This document shows, piece after piece, positions 1 to 9,000 of a stretch of 64,000 nt of DNA. The notes under the pieces are model-generated. The model saw nothing but the letters and a program-made list of their open reading frames with translations. It did no database searches and had not been told where the DNA came from. The translations under genes and the position numbers were made by a program. Every line of letters starts with the position of its first letter. Position 1 is the stretch's first letter. Source of the stretch: JABDDM01 sp038240295 (lineage in GTDB: Bacteria > Bacteroidota > Ignavibacteria > Palsa-1295); NCBI GenBank assembly GCA_038240295.1, contig JBBSDW010000001.1, positions 1 through 64,000 of the forward strand, given 5' to 3'.

Positions 1-324
1 ATGGGTCATGACGGCATGGGCCATGACGGCGCAATGATGGGTCACGACGGTGCAATGATGTGCCGCGAAGGCGGGATGAACCATGAAGGTGGCATGATGG
101 GCAATGGCGGCATGGAATGCGGTGGCCGCGGCTGTCAAATGATGGGAGGCGGCATGCATCGCGGCGGAGTGATCGGCATGATCATTCACGGTCTTTTTGC
201 ACTGCTCGGACTTATCGCGCTCGTGCTGCTCATCATGATCGAAATGCACTGGGTACGCCTGCTCTCCAACCGAGTAAAAGCTTCGAAAGTGATCGCAGTA
301 ACAACGAAGGACCCAACAATGTAG
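1..324 (+). CDS. His/Met/Gly-rich single-pass membrane protein, possibly 5'-partial
   Basis: The first 55 or so residues are a low-complexity segment of MGHDG-like repeats rich in Met, His, Gly, with three Cys. A hydrophobic segment follows at about residues 57-82, then a short basic tail. At DNA level positions 1-51 are near-tandem units of 15-21 bases. The window starts exactly at an ATG, so the true start may lie upstream. Met/His/Cys-rich segments of this kind often bind copper or other soft metals, so a metal-binding envelope protein is an inference only; no named family was recognised. The stop codon (322-324) lies inside a copy of the palindromic repeat. Confidence 0.55.
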   Translation: MGHDGMGHDGAMMGHDGAMMCREGGMNHEGGMMGNGGMECGGRGCQMMGGGMHRGGVIGMIIHGLFALLGLIALVLLIMIEMHWVRLLSNRVKASKVIAVTTKDPTM

Positions 325-343
325 GTCGGGTTTCAACCCGACC
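321..343 (-). repeat. Palindromic REP-like repeat, copy 1 (inverted orientation)
   Basis: A 23-base unit whose core is a 9-base stem (ggtcgggtt/aacccgacc) around a 2-base centre. It is the reverse complement of copies at 444-466, 3344-3366 and 3444-3466. It overlaps the stop codon of the preceding gene, as REP elements often do. Confidence 0.8.
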
Positions 344-443
344 GCGATGCTGGCCCGTGGGTGACTCTTCTCAATAGCCGACTACCTCCTCGGCGAGAAT
401 CCTTTGGGCTACATAAAGCGAACCGGCATCACGAAAGTGACGA

Positions 444-466
444 GGTCGGGTTGAAACCCGACCTAC
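444..466 (+). repeat. Palindromic REP-like repeat, copy 2
   Basis: Same 23-base palindromic unit as copy 1 in opposite orientation, about 100 bases away, giving a BIME-like inverted pair. Its left flank (acgaaagtga) is also shared with copy 3. Confidence 0.8.
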
Positions 467-500
467 ACTGGCAGGATTCACGACTCGGAACTCGCTACGG

Positions 501-1832
501 TCACTCTACACTCAATTTGTACATTCGATTTCCACTTCTCGAATGGAGCCGAATGAAGTAAACTCCAGGAGATAGTCGGTCAAGGAGAACGTCGCACTTT
601 GCAGACTTAGAACTTCCGCTAAGAAGTGCTCGGCCCAACTGGTCGGTGATGACATAGTCGAAGGGCGCTTGCGATGGATTGATCAAACGAACCTGTCCGA
701 AAGCAGGATTAGGGTAAATCGCGGGCGTCGTCGTAAACGGCTCACTCGCGACTGATTCCCCTTCCGGCACAAAGCGATAGATATAACCAACCGAATCCCG
801 CCATGAAGCGATAAAACCATGTCGTTCATCGACCCAATGCATTTCTAGAAGCGTGTCTTTGGCGAACGTTGTGGAGTCGGTCGACCAGTGAAGCCCTTCG
901 TCGGTGGAGCTGCTAACCGTGTAGGCGCGATAGTTTTTAGGATCGTTCAGCAGGTTAGTATAATAATAGCAGTTGCCTGCGAGCGCCCATAAAATTGGCT
1001 TATCCTCAGAACTACGTACCGCGGAAAGCCTACCGACACGACCATTGAAGAAGGTGTCTCGCTTCCAGGTCACCCCGTCGTCGTGTGTGATCAAGCAATC
1101 AGTGCCATCGAGACCATTGAAAAGATAAAAGCTGTTTCGATCGATGCCCCGAACAAAATTAAACGAAGAACACGTAGGACATAAAGCCGAATCAATTAAG
1201 ACAACCGGCTGCCAGGTTTGTGCCCTGTCTTTAGTGTGAAATGTGGTTATGGGTGCGTGACCAGTCCAAACATTGCACCATACTTCGGTAGAATCAATAA
1301 TGAGAGCTGAGTATCCCCCTGAACATTCCAATGGTAAACCGAGCATTGTGTTAGTTTTCCAGCCATCACTGGACTGATAGAGAACTGCCTTATTGGGATC
1401 TGAAAAACCGGGAAGAGGTGACCCAAATCGGAGGGAGGTAGTTGTGGAATACTGAAGCTGGCCGAAGAACTCAAATAGTCCGTCATTGAAGCCTCTAAAG
1501 AAAATGGAATCGTGGTCAAATACGATATCGCCGTCCCGGTTCGAAACGACCGCGATGCCAGGTGCTGGACTGACCATCATATCGGCAAACTCCTTGGACC
1601 ACCATAAATTCTTGCGTGCTTTCTCGATCCAATGGGCACCGCCATCGGAGGTTACAAACGCAACTTCGGTACTGTACCAATCGCAGAACAGCACACCATG
1701 CAGGGAATCAGAAAACGCAAAGTCTCGAGGAAGGATATTATATCCGAGCGAAACAGGCACCCATCTTCCGAGTACCTGTGCGCGAACGTTTGCGCTGCAC
1801 AACAGCAGCAAGATCATCACAAGGATTTTCAT
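501..1832 (-). CDS. Secreted BNR/YCF48-like beta-propeller protein with T9SS sorting tail
   Basis: Encodes about 443 residues from the ATG at 1832, chosen because it opens a clear signal peptide (MKILVMILLLLC...) and sits 2 bases after the stop of the upstream gene; an in-frame ATG at 1883 would overlap that gene. The body carries several Asp-box-like repeats such as TSDGGAHW, THDDGVTW and SSTDEGLHW, typical of BNR/sialidase or YCF48 propellers. The last 80 residues form a Por-type sorting domain (AIYPNP... LSPGVYFIRL), so export by the type IX system is expected. Substrate unknown. It is co-directional with the Cys-rich secreted protein just upstream and probably shares its transcript. Confidence 0.75.
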   Translation of the reverse strand: MKILVMILLLLCSANVRAQVLGRWVPVSLGYNILPRDFAFSDSLHGVLFCDWYSTEVAFVTSDGGAHWIEKARKNLWWSKEFADMMVSPAPGIAVVSNRDGDIVFDHDSIFFRGFNDGLFEFFGQLQYSTTTSLRFGSPLPGFSDPNKAVLYQSSDGWKTNTMLGLPLECSGGYSALIIDSTEVWCNVWTGHAPITTFHTKDRAQTWQPVVLIDSALCPTCSSFNFVRGIDRNSFYLFNGLDGTDCLITHDDGVTWKRDTFFNGRVGRLSAVRSSEDKPILWALAGNCYYYTNLLNDPKNYRAYTVSSSTDEGLHWSTDSTTFAKDTLLEMHWVDERHGFIASWRDSVGYIYRFVPEGESVASEPFTTTPAIYPNPAFGQVRLINPSQAPFDYVITDQLGRALLSGSSKSAKCDVLLDRLSPGVYFIRLHSRSGNRMYKLSVE

Positions 1833-1834
1833 CG

Positions 1835-2314
1835 CTAGGGAATCGTAAACGATCCGGAGTAGGTCGTTACGCCGTCGTCGCAATGAACAGTATAATCAAA
1901 GACCATCCCACTAAGTGTGCCCGCAGTGCATAGCTGGATAATCAATGTTTTTCCAGTTCCGAGGCAGTTTCCCGACGTAGCCACTAAGGTCAGACTAGGG
2001 TGTGTGCAGACGCTAGATCCTGTCCATGTTGCGTGTGTCGGATCATCCAACTGCCCACAGCTGGCAAAGCAACTGCTAGAACGGCGTGAAAGATCAATCT
2101 TAGCGATGCAACAACTACAACTGTTTGTGAGCGTATAAAGACCACAACTGTTGTTGCAGGGCTGATTGCAGGGAGCAACCCCGATGTGCGGGTTGCAATT
2201 GAAGATGTGAGAACCTGTGTAGGTCCCTAACGGGAGGCAATTTGATTGCGCAGAAACATTATGCGTCAAACCAAGACAGAAGAGCAATGCCGCAAGACAA
2301 ATGAGATTTTTCAT
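1835..2314 (-). CDS. Small secreted cysteine-rich protein, unknown function
   Basis: 159 residues with a clear N-terminal signal peptide ending near NVSAQ. The mature part holds 14 cysteines, including a SCSCC cluster, which suggests several disulfides in the periplasm or outside the cell. No family recognised. Its stop codon lies 2 bases before the start of the downstream BNR-like T9SS protein, so the two are probably co-transcribed; a functional link is inference. Confidence 0.6.
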   Translation of the reverse strand: MKNLICLAALLFCLGLTHNVSAQSNCLPLGTYTGSHIFNCNPHIGVAPCNQPCNNSCGLYTLTNSCSCCIAKIDLSRRSSSCFASCGQLDDPTHATWTGSSVCTHPSLTLVATSGNCLGTGKTLIIQLCTAGTLSGMVFDYTVHCDDGVTTYSGSFTIP

Positions 2315-2537
2315 AAATCAGAGATTAAGTGACAACAATGCCCACAATATACGACATTCTGTTATTGAATGCAAACGATTCAAAAAGAATGGCGGGGCCC
2401 ACTTTCGTGATTCCTCCGCCATCTGCAAGTAGTGTATAAGGAAATTATACGCTTGGTGTTAAGGCCCAGTGACCGTACTCTAAAACAACGTCTCTCGGAG
2501 CCAAAGAAGTTCTACCCGAAGTCGCACGAGGCTTGGC

Positions 2538-3293
2538 CTACTTTTCAAGCGGAATGGCAAACTTCACGCCCATGCGCTCGAACAAAATTCGCGAAAGCTC
2601 GGTGTACGGGCCGACTTTTGAAAAGACTTCTCGTTGCGATCGAAGTCTTTTAGGAATCGCGACGCCTTCCTCGCGTTCACGAAGCCGTGCGCGGACGAGT
2701 TTGAGGTAGACGAGCCGAGCATCTCCTTCTCGCTCGCACGTGCGATAGAACAACGGAAAATTCTTTTCGAGCAACTGTGAACAGGCGAGAACATCGCCGA
2801 CAAGATAGTAATAGGCAATCTCGAATATTCTAAACAGGATCTCGTTGGCTTGAATTTTTGCACTCGCGCGCGCGTGATGCCGATCGATGTGCAGCTTGGC
2901 GTTCGGATAATCCCCCGCCGAAAGAGAAACAGGTATGAGCAATCCTGAATAAAACGTGGCCATGGCCGACTTCGATTGTGCGTCTGCTTCGGCGAGATGC
3001 TTCAGAAGATCAGACTCGATGTCGCGTTCTTTTCCGAGCATTATTGCATCACCGACAAAATAGTCATAGTGATCTCCGACAAGATGCAAGCCGATCAGCC
3101 CTCCCTCGAGCATCGCACGATAGACGTTGTAGGATTCTTCGTACTTCCCCGCGTGCGAGAACATGCATTGGCAATGAAAAGTCTGAAAGTTATGAAGTAT
3201 GGTCCCTGATTTGGGTGAATGTGCGGGAGATGTCGTTTGTATGATTCTGGACCCATGAACTTCAGAACGACGGGTTTTAGCCGACCGGAGCAT
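2538..3293 (-). CDS. Helical TPR-like protein, probably 5'-truncated remnant
   Basis: 251 residues, predicted mostly helical, with alternating Leu/Tyr-rich segments (AGKYEESYNVYRAML, FEIAYYYLVGDVLACSQLL) resembling tetratricopeptide-type repeats. There is no signal peptide and no catalytic motif. The first 40 residues look non-native and the TPR-like pattern begins abruptly, so the gene may be the 3' part of a longer one; the ATG at 3164 is an alternative start. The two direct palindromic repeats at 3344-3466 lie directly upstream, which fits a rearranged boundary. Function unknown. Confidence 0.4.
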   Translation of the reverse strand: MLRSAKTRRSEVHGSRIIQTTSPAHSPKSGTILHNFQTFHCQCMFSHAGKYEESYNVYRAMLEGGLIGLHLVGDHYDYFVGDAIMLGKERDIESDLLKHLAEADAQSKSAMATFYSGLLIPVSLSAGDYPNAKLHIDRHHARASAKIQANEILFRIFEIAYYYLVGDVLACSQLLEKNFPLFYRTCEREGDARLVYLKLVRARLREREEGVAIPKRLRSQREVFSKVGPYTELSRILFERMGVKFAIPLEK

Positions 3294-3343
3294 TACCGAG
3301 ACTTACTCCTCGAATTAAGCAATAATGAATAACGAAAGTGAGC

Positions 3344-3366
3344 GGTCGGGTTGAAACCCGACCTAC
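3344..3366 (+). repeat. Palindromic REP-like repeat, copy 3
   Basis: The same palindromic unit, embedded in a longer ~100-base direct repeat shared with copy 4: both are preceded by a cgagac-tactc-tcgaat-like stretch and by cgaaagtgagc or close variants. Confidence 0.8.
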
Positions 3367-3443
3367 GTTATGCTCTTCCGATCGCTCAGCGCTCTGCCGA
3401 GACGTACTCTCGAATCAGGCGGTTCAGCATACCCGAAGTGAGC

Positions 3444-3466
3444 GGTCGGGTTGAAACCCGACCTAC
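3444..3466 (+). repeat. Palindromic REP-like repeat, copy 4
   Basis: Exactly 100 bases after copy 3 and in the same orientation. It ends 8 bases before the last codon of atpD, i.e. just 3' of that minus-strand gene. Confidence 0.8.
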
Positions 3467-3474
3467 GTTTGAAA

Positions 3475-4989
<1,515 letters not shown>

Positions 4990-5096
4990 TCAGGTTTCTG
5001 GATCTCTGGGTCAGATCGAATCGCGTCGCAGAACGCGCAAAGCGGTATTTTTGCACTCGCAGTCACAGCCGCCTTCTCTCGCATGAACTTCAATTG

Positions 5097-6020
5097 ATGA
5101 ATCGAACGCTTCAGCAGATTATTTTCATAGCCGCACTTGCGCTTTGTTTCTTTCCTTTTATCTCCCCGCCGATTGCCTTGGCAATGGGACTGGTGCTGGC
5201 GCTGACCCTCGGCCACCCATTCTTGAGTCATAACGCGAAGGCAACGAAGATCTTACTTCAAGTCTGCGTCGTAGGACTTGGCTTTGGTATGAACCTCACG
5301 AGCGTGATCGCAGCGGGAAAAACTGGTTTTTTCTTTACGATCGCCACCATCTTTGGGACGCTCACGCTCGGATATTTTGCGGGAAAAGCTTTTGGATTAA
5401 CGAGAAAGCTCTCGCATCTTATCGCAAGTGGAACGGCGATCTGCGGTGGCAGTGCGATCGCGGCCGTTGGTCCCATTGTCGGCGCTGATGCCAACGAGAT
5501 GTCGGTCTCACTGGGGACGATCTTTATTTTGAACAGTATCGCGCTTCTCCTCTTCCCATTGATCGGACACGCATTCAGCATGTCGCAGCAACAGTTCGGC
5601 GTCTGGGCTGCTATCGCAATTCATGATACGAGTTCTGTTGCAGGCGCGGCCGCAAAGTACGGTGCCGAAGCGCTTCAGATCGCGATGGCCGTAAAGCTAT
5701 CGCGAGCACTCTGGATCATCCCAGTCGCCTTCGGTACTGCATTTCTTTTCAAATCGCAATCGAAGAAGATCAGCGTTCCGTGGTTCATCCTCTTCTTTAT
5801 TCTCGCGGTGATTGCAAGCACCTATCTGCCCATCTCGACGGTTGCGCCTACGATCGCTGCGATCGCAAAACAGGGACTGACGGTCACACTCTTTCTAATC
5901 GGCGCGGGACTCTCGCGTAAGGTACTTAAAGCAGTAGGTGTGAAACCGCTGCTCTTTGGTGTGATGCTGTGGCTTGTGATCTCCGTCGTATCGCTGACAG
6001 TCGTGCTCAACACACTTTGA
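5097..6020 (+). CDS. YeiH-family putative sulfate exporter
   Basis: About 307 residues with roughly ten hydrophobic segments and the family signature SGTAICGGSAIAA near residue 120 (UPF0324/YeiH, Cons_hypoth698). The family is annotated as putative sulfate exporter, but substrates are largely untested. I place the start at the ATG 5097 rather than the in-frame TTG one codon earlier. It is the only intact plus-strand gene in a neighbourhood of decaying minus-strand genes; its stop meets the end of the SCO pseudogene directly (convergent, no gap). Confidence 0.85.
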   Translation: MNRTLQQIIFIAALALCFFPFISPPIALAMGLVLALTLGHPFLSHNAKATKILLQVCVVGLGFGMNLTSVIAAGKTGFFFTIATIFGTLTLGYFAGKAFGLTRKLSHLIASGTAICGGSAIAAVGPIVGADANEMSVSLGTIFILNSIALLLFPLIGHAFSMSQQQFGVWAAIAIHDTSSVAGAAAKYGAEALQIAMAVKLSRALWIIPVAFGTAFLFKSQSKKISVPWFILFFILAVIASTYLPISTVAPTIAAIAKQGLTVTLFLIGAGLSRKVLKAVGVKPLLFGVMLWLVISVVSLTVVLNTL

Positions 6021-6684
6021 TCATTCTTCCTGCTCGATCGATCTGATATCTTCGAGCAATCGCTCGTTCTCACTTGCGAGCGTCCCGTTATAGATACCGC
6101 GAATGCGGCACGATCGATCGACGAGCACAAAATGCTCCGTGTGCAAAAATTGCGAGGAGTCCTTCGAGATTCCCGCCGATTGTTCGGCGAAGTATCCGTT
6201 GCGCGCAAGATCGTAGATCGCCGCTTTATCGCCGGTCAGCATGTGCCACTTGTTCGGATTCGCACCGATCATCGCTGCATATTCGTGCAGTCGCGTGACC
6301 GAATCGGTTTTCGGAGTCACGCTACTAAGATAGCAGCAGCACCTTCGAATCCTTCGTAAGGCTGTCCTGCAACAGCTTGAACTGATGCGAAAGCGCAGGA
6401 CAAATGCCGGAGCACCTCGTGAAGAAAAAATCGGCGACGTGAATCTTGCCCTGGGTTGTATTTCGGCTTACGCTATCGCCGTTCTGGTCGACCATCGAAA
6501 ACTCAGGCACTACATGCCTGATCTTCGCATGTGCTAATTCGGTGGTCGTAAACCACTGCCGCGTGCACTCTGCGCTCCCATAGAACGGCACCTTGAGCGT
6601 GTTCGGTGAACGCGTCCGAACGCCGATCATAATTGCGATCGGAAGTAAAAGGACAACCCAAAGTTTAAGGCTTTTCTTTGACAT
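6021..6684 (-). pseudogene. SCO1/SenC-family copper protein, frameshifted
   Basis: Two adjoining reading frames together make a SCO protein. The first (ATG 6684) has a signal anchor and the copper-binding TRCSGICP motif, and ends in ...KVLLLS at a TAG (6325-6327). The second continues in the +1 frame as VTPKTDSVTRLHEYAAMIG and includes the conserved HTEHFVLVD histidine. Removing one T just before the stop would restore LLLSSSVTPKTDSV, the normal SCO thioredoxin-fold core, so a single-base insertion near 6327 explains the break. A separate intact SCO gene lies in the oxidase operon (36814-37731). The start overlaps the YwqK remnant by 20 bases. Sequencing error or programmed frameshifting cannot be excluded from sequence alone. 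Confidence 0.8.
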
Positions 6685-6974
6685 CAGAGTAAATGTTTGC
6701 GCACTCCTTGGTCCCGGTGAGTCCATATTTTCTTCCCTCGCGAACGATGTAGTTCGCATAGAGCGCTCCGTCGGATTGCCATAGTTGTTGAAGTCCCGAT
6801 TCATGACCCATCGCATAACTCAGCTTGCGAAACGGCACCGCCCGGATAGAAAGCTTCCGCGATTCCATCCATCTCGTTACCCAGATAGTGATAGCGAAAC
6901 TTCAACTTGCCTTTGGGCCACCAACCTTCGTGAATGCTATCGCGCTGGTTGTTGGTGTAATGTCGCCGTTCCAT
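6665..6974 (-). pseudogene. YwqK/MORN-type repeat protein remnant, truncated and frameshifted
   Basis: The upstream frame carries HEGWWPKGKLKFRYHYLG and AEAFYPGG. It then shifts near 6830 to a frame with GHESGLQQLWQSDGALYANY and ends EKP at 6665. These are the aromatic-Gly repeats and C-terminal block of YwqK-type antitoxin-like proteins found beside SCO genes in Bacteroidota. The N-terminal part is missing: the frame opens straight out of the YHYH gene remnant, which suggests a deletion that fused the two. Confidence 0.65.
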
Positions 6975-7306
6975 GATCCTCCGCGAATCGATGCCGCAAT
7001 CACTCCGGGTGCAGCCATGAATTGCGCGTTCGTCCCGTTGTAGGCTTCGTAAAGCGAATCCTGCCACTGTGTGCCTTTGTAATAAACGCTCTTATGGTCG
7101 GTCAGCCCGATTGTTTTAATAACGATATAATCGCCATCGAGCGTGAGCGATGTTGCCCCGTAGAGTTTTTTGTAGACCGCAGGAATGCTGTCGGTCCCGC
7201 CGCTCGAAGTCGGATTATCGGTGCTGCTTTTGGTGCAGCCAGTGAAGCCGATCGTTAGGACCAAGGCCATCACCATGTGTAGGCGAGTTGCGTGTCGTGT
7301 TCTCAT
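6902..7306 (-). pseudogene. YHYH-domain lipoprotein, 3'-truncated
   Basis: Starts with a lipoprotein signal peptide (lipobox IGFTGC, about residues 19-24), then the segment DGDYIVIKTIGLTDHKSVYYKG that resembles the N-terminus of YHYH-domain proteins. After AAPGVIAASI the similarity stops and the frame runs into the YwqK-like remnant in another frame, so the catalytic-looking YHYH core and the rest are lost. In Bacteroidota, YHYH, YwqK-like and SCO genes often sit together; here all three are broken. Confidence 0.6.
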
Positions 7307-7361
7307 TTGCGTCAGAAAAAAAGAGTGAGCTTGCGTCCACCACTTTAGACGACGCGCGCGA

Positions 7362-7640
7362 TCAATTCCTTCGCTCCGAAGGATTAAACTTATTTTGTGG
7401 AGGTGTCGGCGCGATGACCTGGCTCAATCGTGGCAAAAGCGAATCGAATTTCGGTTGCTGCTCGGGACGCAAGATTGCACGCAGCTTACTAAAGTGCTCG
7501 TAGGTGACCGAGACTTTCTGCACCTGGATCTGCGACTTTGCGCGCTCAAGAGAATCCTTCCTCGATGGGCTGTCAGCAGGCTGTTGAATCGGATGTTCGT
7601 CGATCATCTGAAAGAGCAGCTGCCGATTCTCGATTTTCCG
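7362..7640 (-). pseudogene. C-terminal fragment of a periplasmic heavy-metal sensor (CnrX/Spy-like)
   Basis: A reading frame with helical text IENRQLLFQMIDEHPIQQ and then TYEHFSKLRAILRPEQQPKF, typical of the C-terminal half of periplasmic metal-sensor/Spy-like proteins. There is no start, signal peptide or N-terminal half. It joins the upstream sigma-factor remnant at about 7620-7640, where both frames read through the same gaaaatcgagaatcgg stretch, as expected of a deletion between sigma and sensor genes. Confidence 0.6.
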
Positions 7641-7995
7641 CCAGAACTCCAGGATGATCGAAATGAGCGACATCGTAGAGCAATTCGCCGCTCGCGCCGA
7701 ACATTCGCAAAATTGTTGCGCTTCGTTTTTTCCGCGCATGATACTTGAGCCTGTCGAGCGACCGGTTAACCACGATCCGATAGATCCACGTGCTCGCCTT
7801 CGACTTACCTTCGAATGACGTGGCTGATCGATAGATCTCGAGAAACGTATCCTAGGCTATTTCCTCTGCCTCTTCGACGTCGTGCAGATGGCTGAGCGCG
7901 GTATTGTAGACGCGAGCCTTGAATTTATCGTACAGCTCCCGAAGCGCCTTTTTATCACCTTGCGCTATTCGCGAAAACAGTTCTTCCTCAATCAC
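7637..7995 (-). pseudogene. ECF sigma factor remnant with in-frame TAG
   Basis: Opens at a GTG (7995) just after the TraB stop and reads sigma region 2: FSRIAQGDKKALRELYDKF, then EEAEEIA followed by TAG (7852-7854), then DTFLEIYRSATSFEGKSKAS and TWIYRIVVNRSLDRLKYHAR. The stop sits where ECF sigmas carry Gln (EIAQDTF), so CAG to TAG is the likely change. Region 4 is missing; the frame is fused to a metal-sensor fragment. The ancestral locus was probably sigma, anti-sigma and sensor for metal or envelope stress. Confidence 0.75.
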
Positions 7996-7999
7996 TGAG

Positions 8000-8923
8000 T
8001 CAGATGGGCGAAAGTGCAACGATCGTGAAGCCCCGCTTACGCAAGCCTTCGACAAGTCCGTGGCTCCCGCCCAGATGTCCTGCTCCGACTGCGATGAACG
8101 CATTGTGCGACGCGAGGATCGAAGGAAGCTCGTTGAGCCACACCGCATTTCTCTTGGTGAGCAACGCAGTCATGAGTTTATCACCCGCTCCTTCCATGTC
8201 GTCTTCGGTGATGAGTTTTGCAAGATCTCCGGCCTGATAAGCAGTGAGCATCTCATCGAGCTTGCTCATTACTTTCCATTTATGATTGACGAGGTCCATC
8301 AATTCGTGCACCTGACTTTTTATCGTCATGGATCCAAAAAGAGCATCGGTTTCATCCGAAAGCGATTCAAGGCCGCGCACTTCTTTGCCGGCTTTTTTGC
8401 CGAGATGCTGAAAGTAGAGATCCATCAGCATCCCATTCCTGATATTTTCAGGATGTGCCTTTTTGTAATAACCTTGGATGAGCACCGCATAGATCGCGAG
8501 CGGTTGAAATCCATTGAAAAATTGAAGCGGCACACCCATGACGCGCTGCAATTCCGAATCGACACGTGCATATTGTTTCTTCGTAAGTACTTCGTCGAGC
8601 GGCGCATCGGCGGCTGTGAGCGTGGCAGCCTCTTTCTTTGCAGCGCTATCGAGCACGATCTCACCGAGAATAATATCGGCGCGATTTACTGCATGCATGA
8701 CGGCAGGCATGGTATCGACATAACCTTGCTCAAGTAAATGAAGCGTTCCGAACAGATACGAAGTGTCGGCACTCCCAACTTTCGTGATCTGATAAAAAAG
8801 ACCAGCGGGATGCTTCGCCGGCTTGTTGGCGGGGATAATGAGTATGAGCAGAGTCGATAGAATGTGTAGTCCGATCATATATCCAGATAATGCAAACTGG
8901 CTTGTTCGAAAAGCCCGCAGCAA
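8000..8923 (-). CDS. TraB/GumN-family protein
   Basis: 307 residues with an N-terminal hydrophobic segment (about 15-31), the family motif YLFGTLHLLEQG near residue 55 and the C-terminal FIAVGAGHLGGSHGL. TraB/GumN (PF01963) proteins are related to Tiki-type metalloproteases; the bacterial role is mostly unknown. The stop lies 5 bases before the GTG of the decayed sigma factor, implying a former operon. The ATG at 8878 (MIGLHILSTLLIL) is an equally good start and gives a cleaner signal anchor. Confidence 0.85.
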   Translation of the reverse strand: MLRAFRTSQFALSGYMIGLHILSTLLILIIPANKPAKHPAGLFYQITKVGSADTSYLFGTLHLLEQGYVDTMPAVMHAVNRADIILGEIVLDSAAKKEAATLTAADAPLDEVLTKKQYARVDSELQRVMGVPLQFFNGFQPLAIYAVLIQGYYKKAHPENIRNGMLMDLYFQHLGKKAGKEVRGLESLSDETDALFGSMTIKSQVHELMDLVNHKWKVMSKLDEMLTAYQAGDLAKLITEDDMEGAGDKLMTALLTKRNAVWLNELPSILASHNAFIAVGAGHLGGSHGLVEGLRKRGFTIVALSPI

Positions 8924-8941
8924 AGATTCACCCCATCAAAC

Positions 8942-8974
8942 AAAAAAAAAGCGGAGATGACTGAACATCTCCGC
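8942..8974 (-). terminator. Rho-independent terminator after the DUF1501 gene
   Basis: On the minus strand a 9-base stem (gcggagatg/catctccgc, 6-base loop) is followed by a run of nine T. It lies 26 bases after the stop of the DUF1501 gene. Confidence 0.85.
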
Positions 8975-9000
8975 GTTGAAATCATCACCGATGAAGCGCG

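Noticed and set aside
8473..8737. Plus-strand 272-residue frame (7919-8737)
   Set aside because: Antisense to TraB/GumN, which has clear family motifs.
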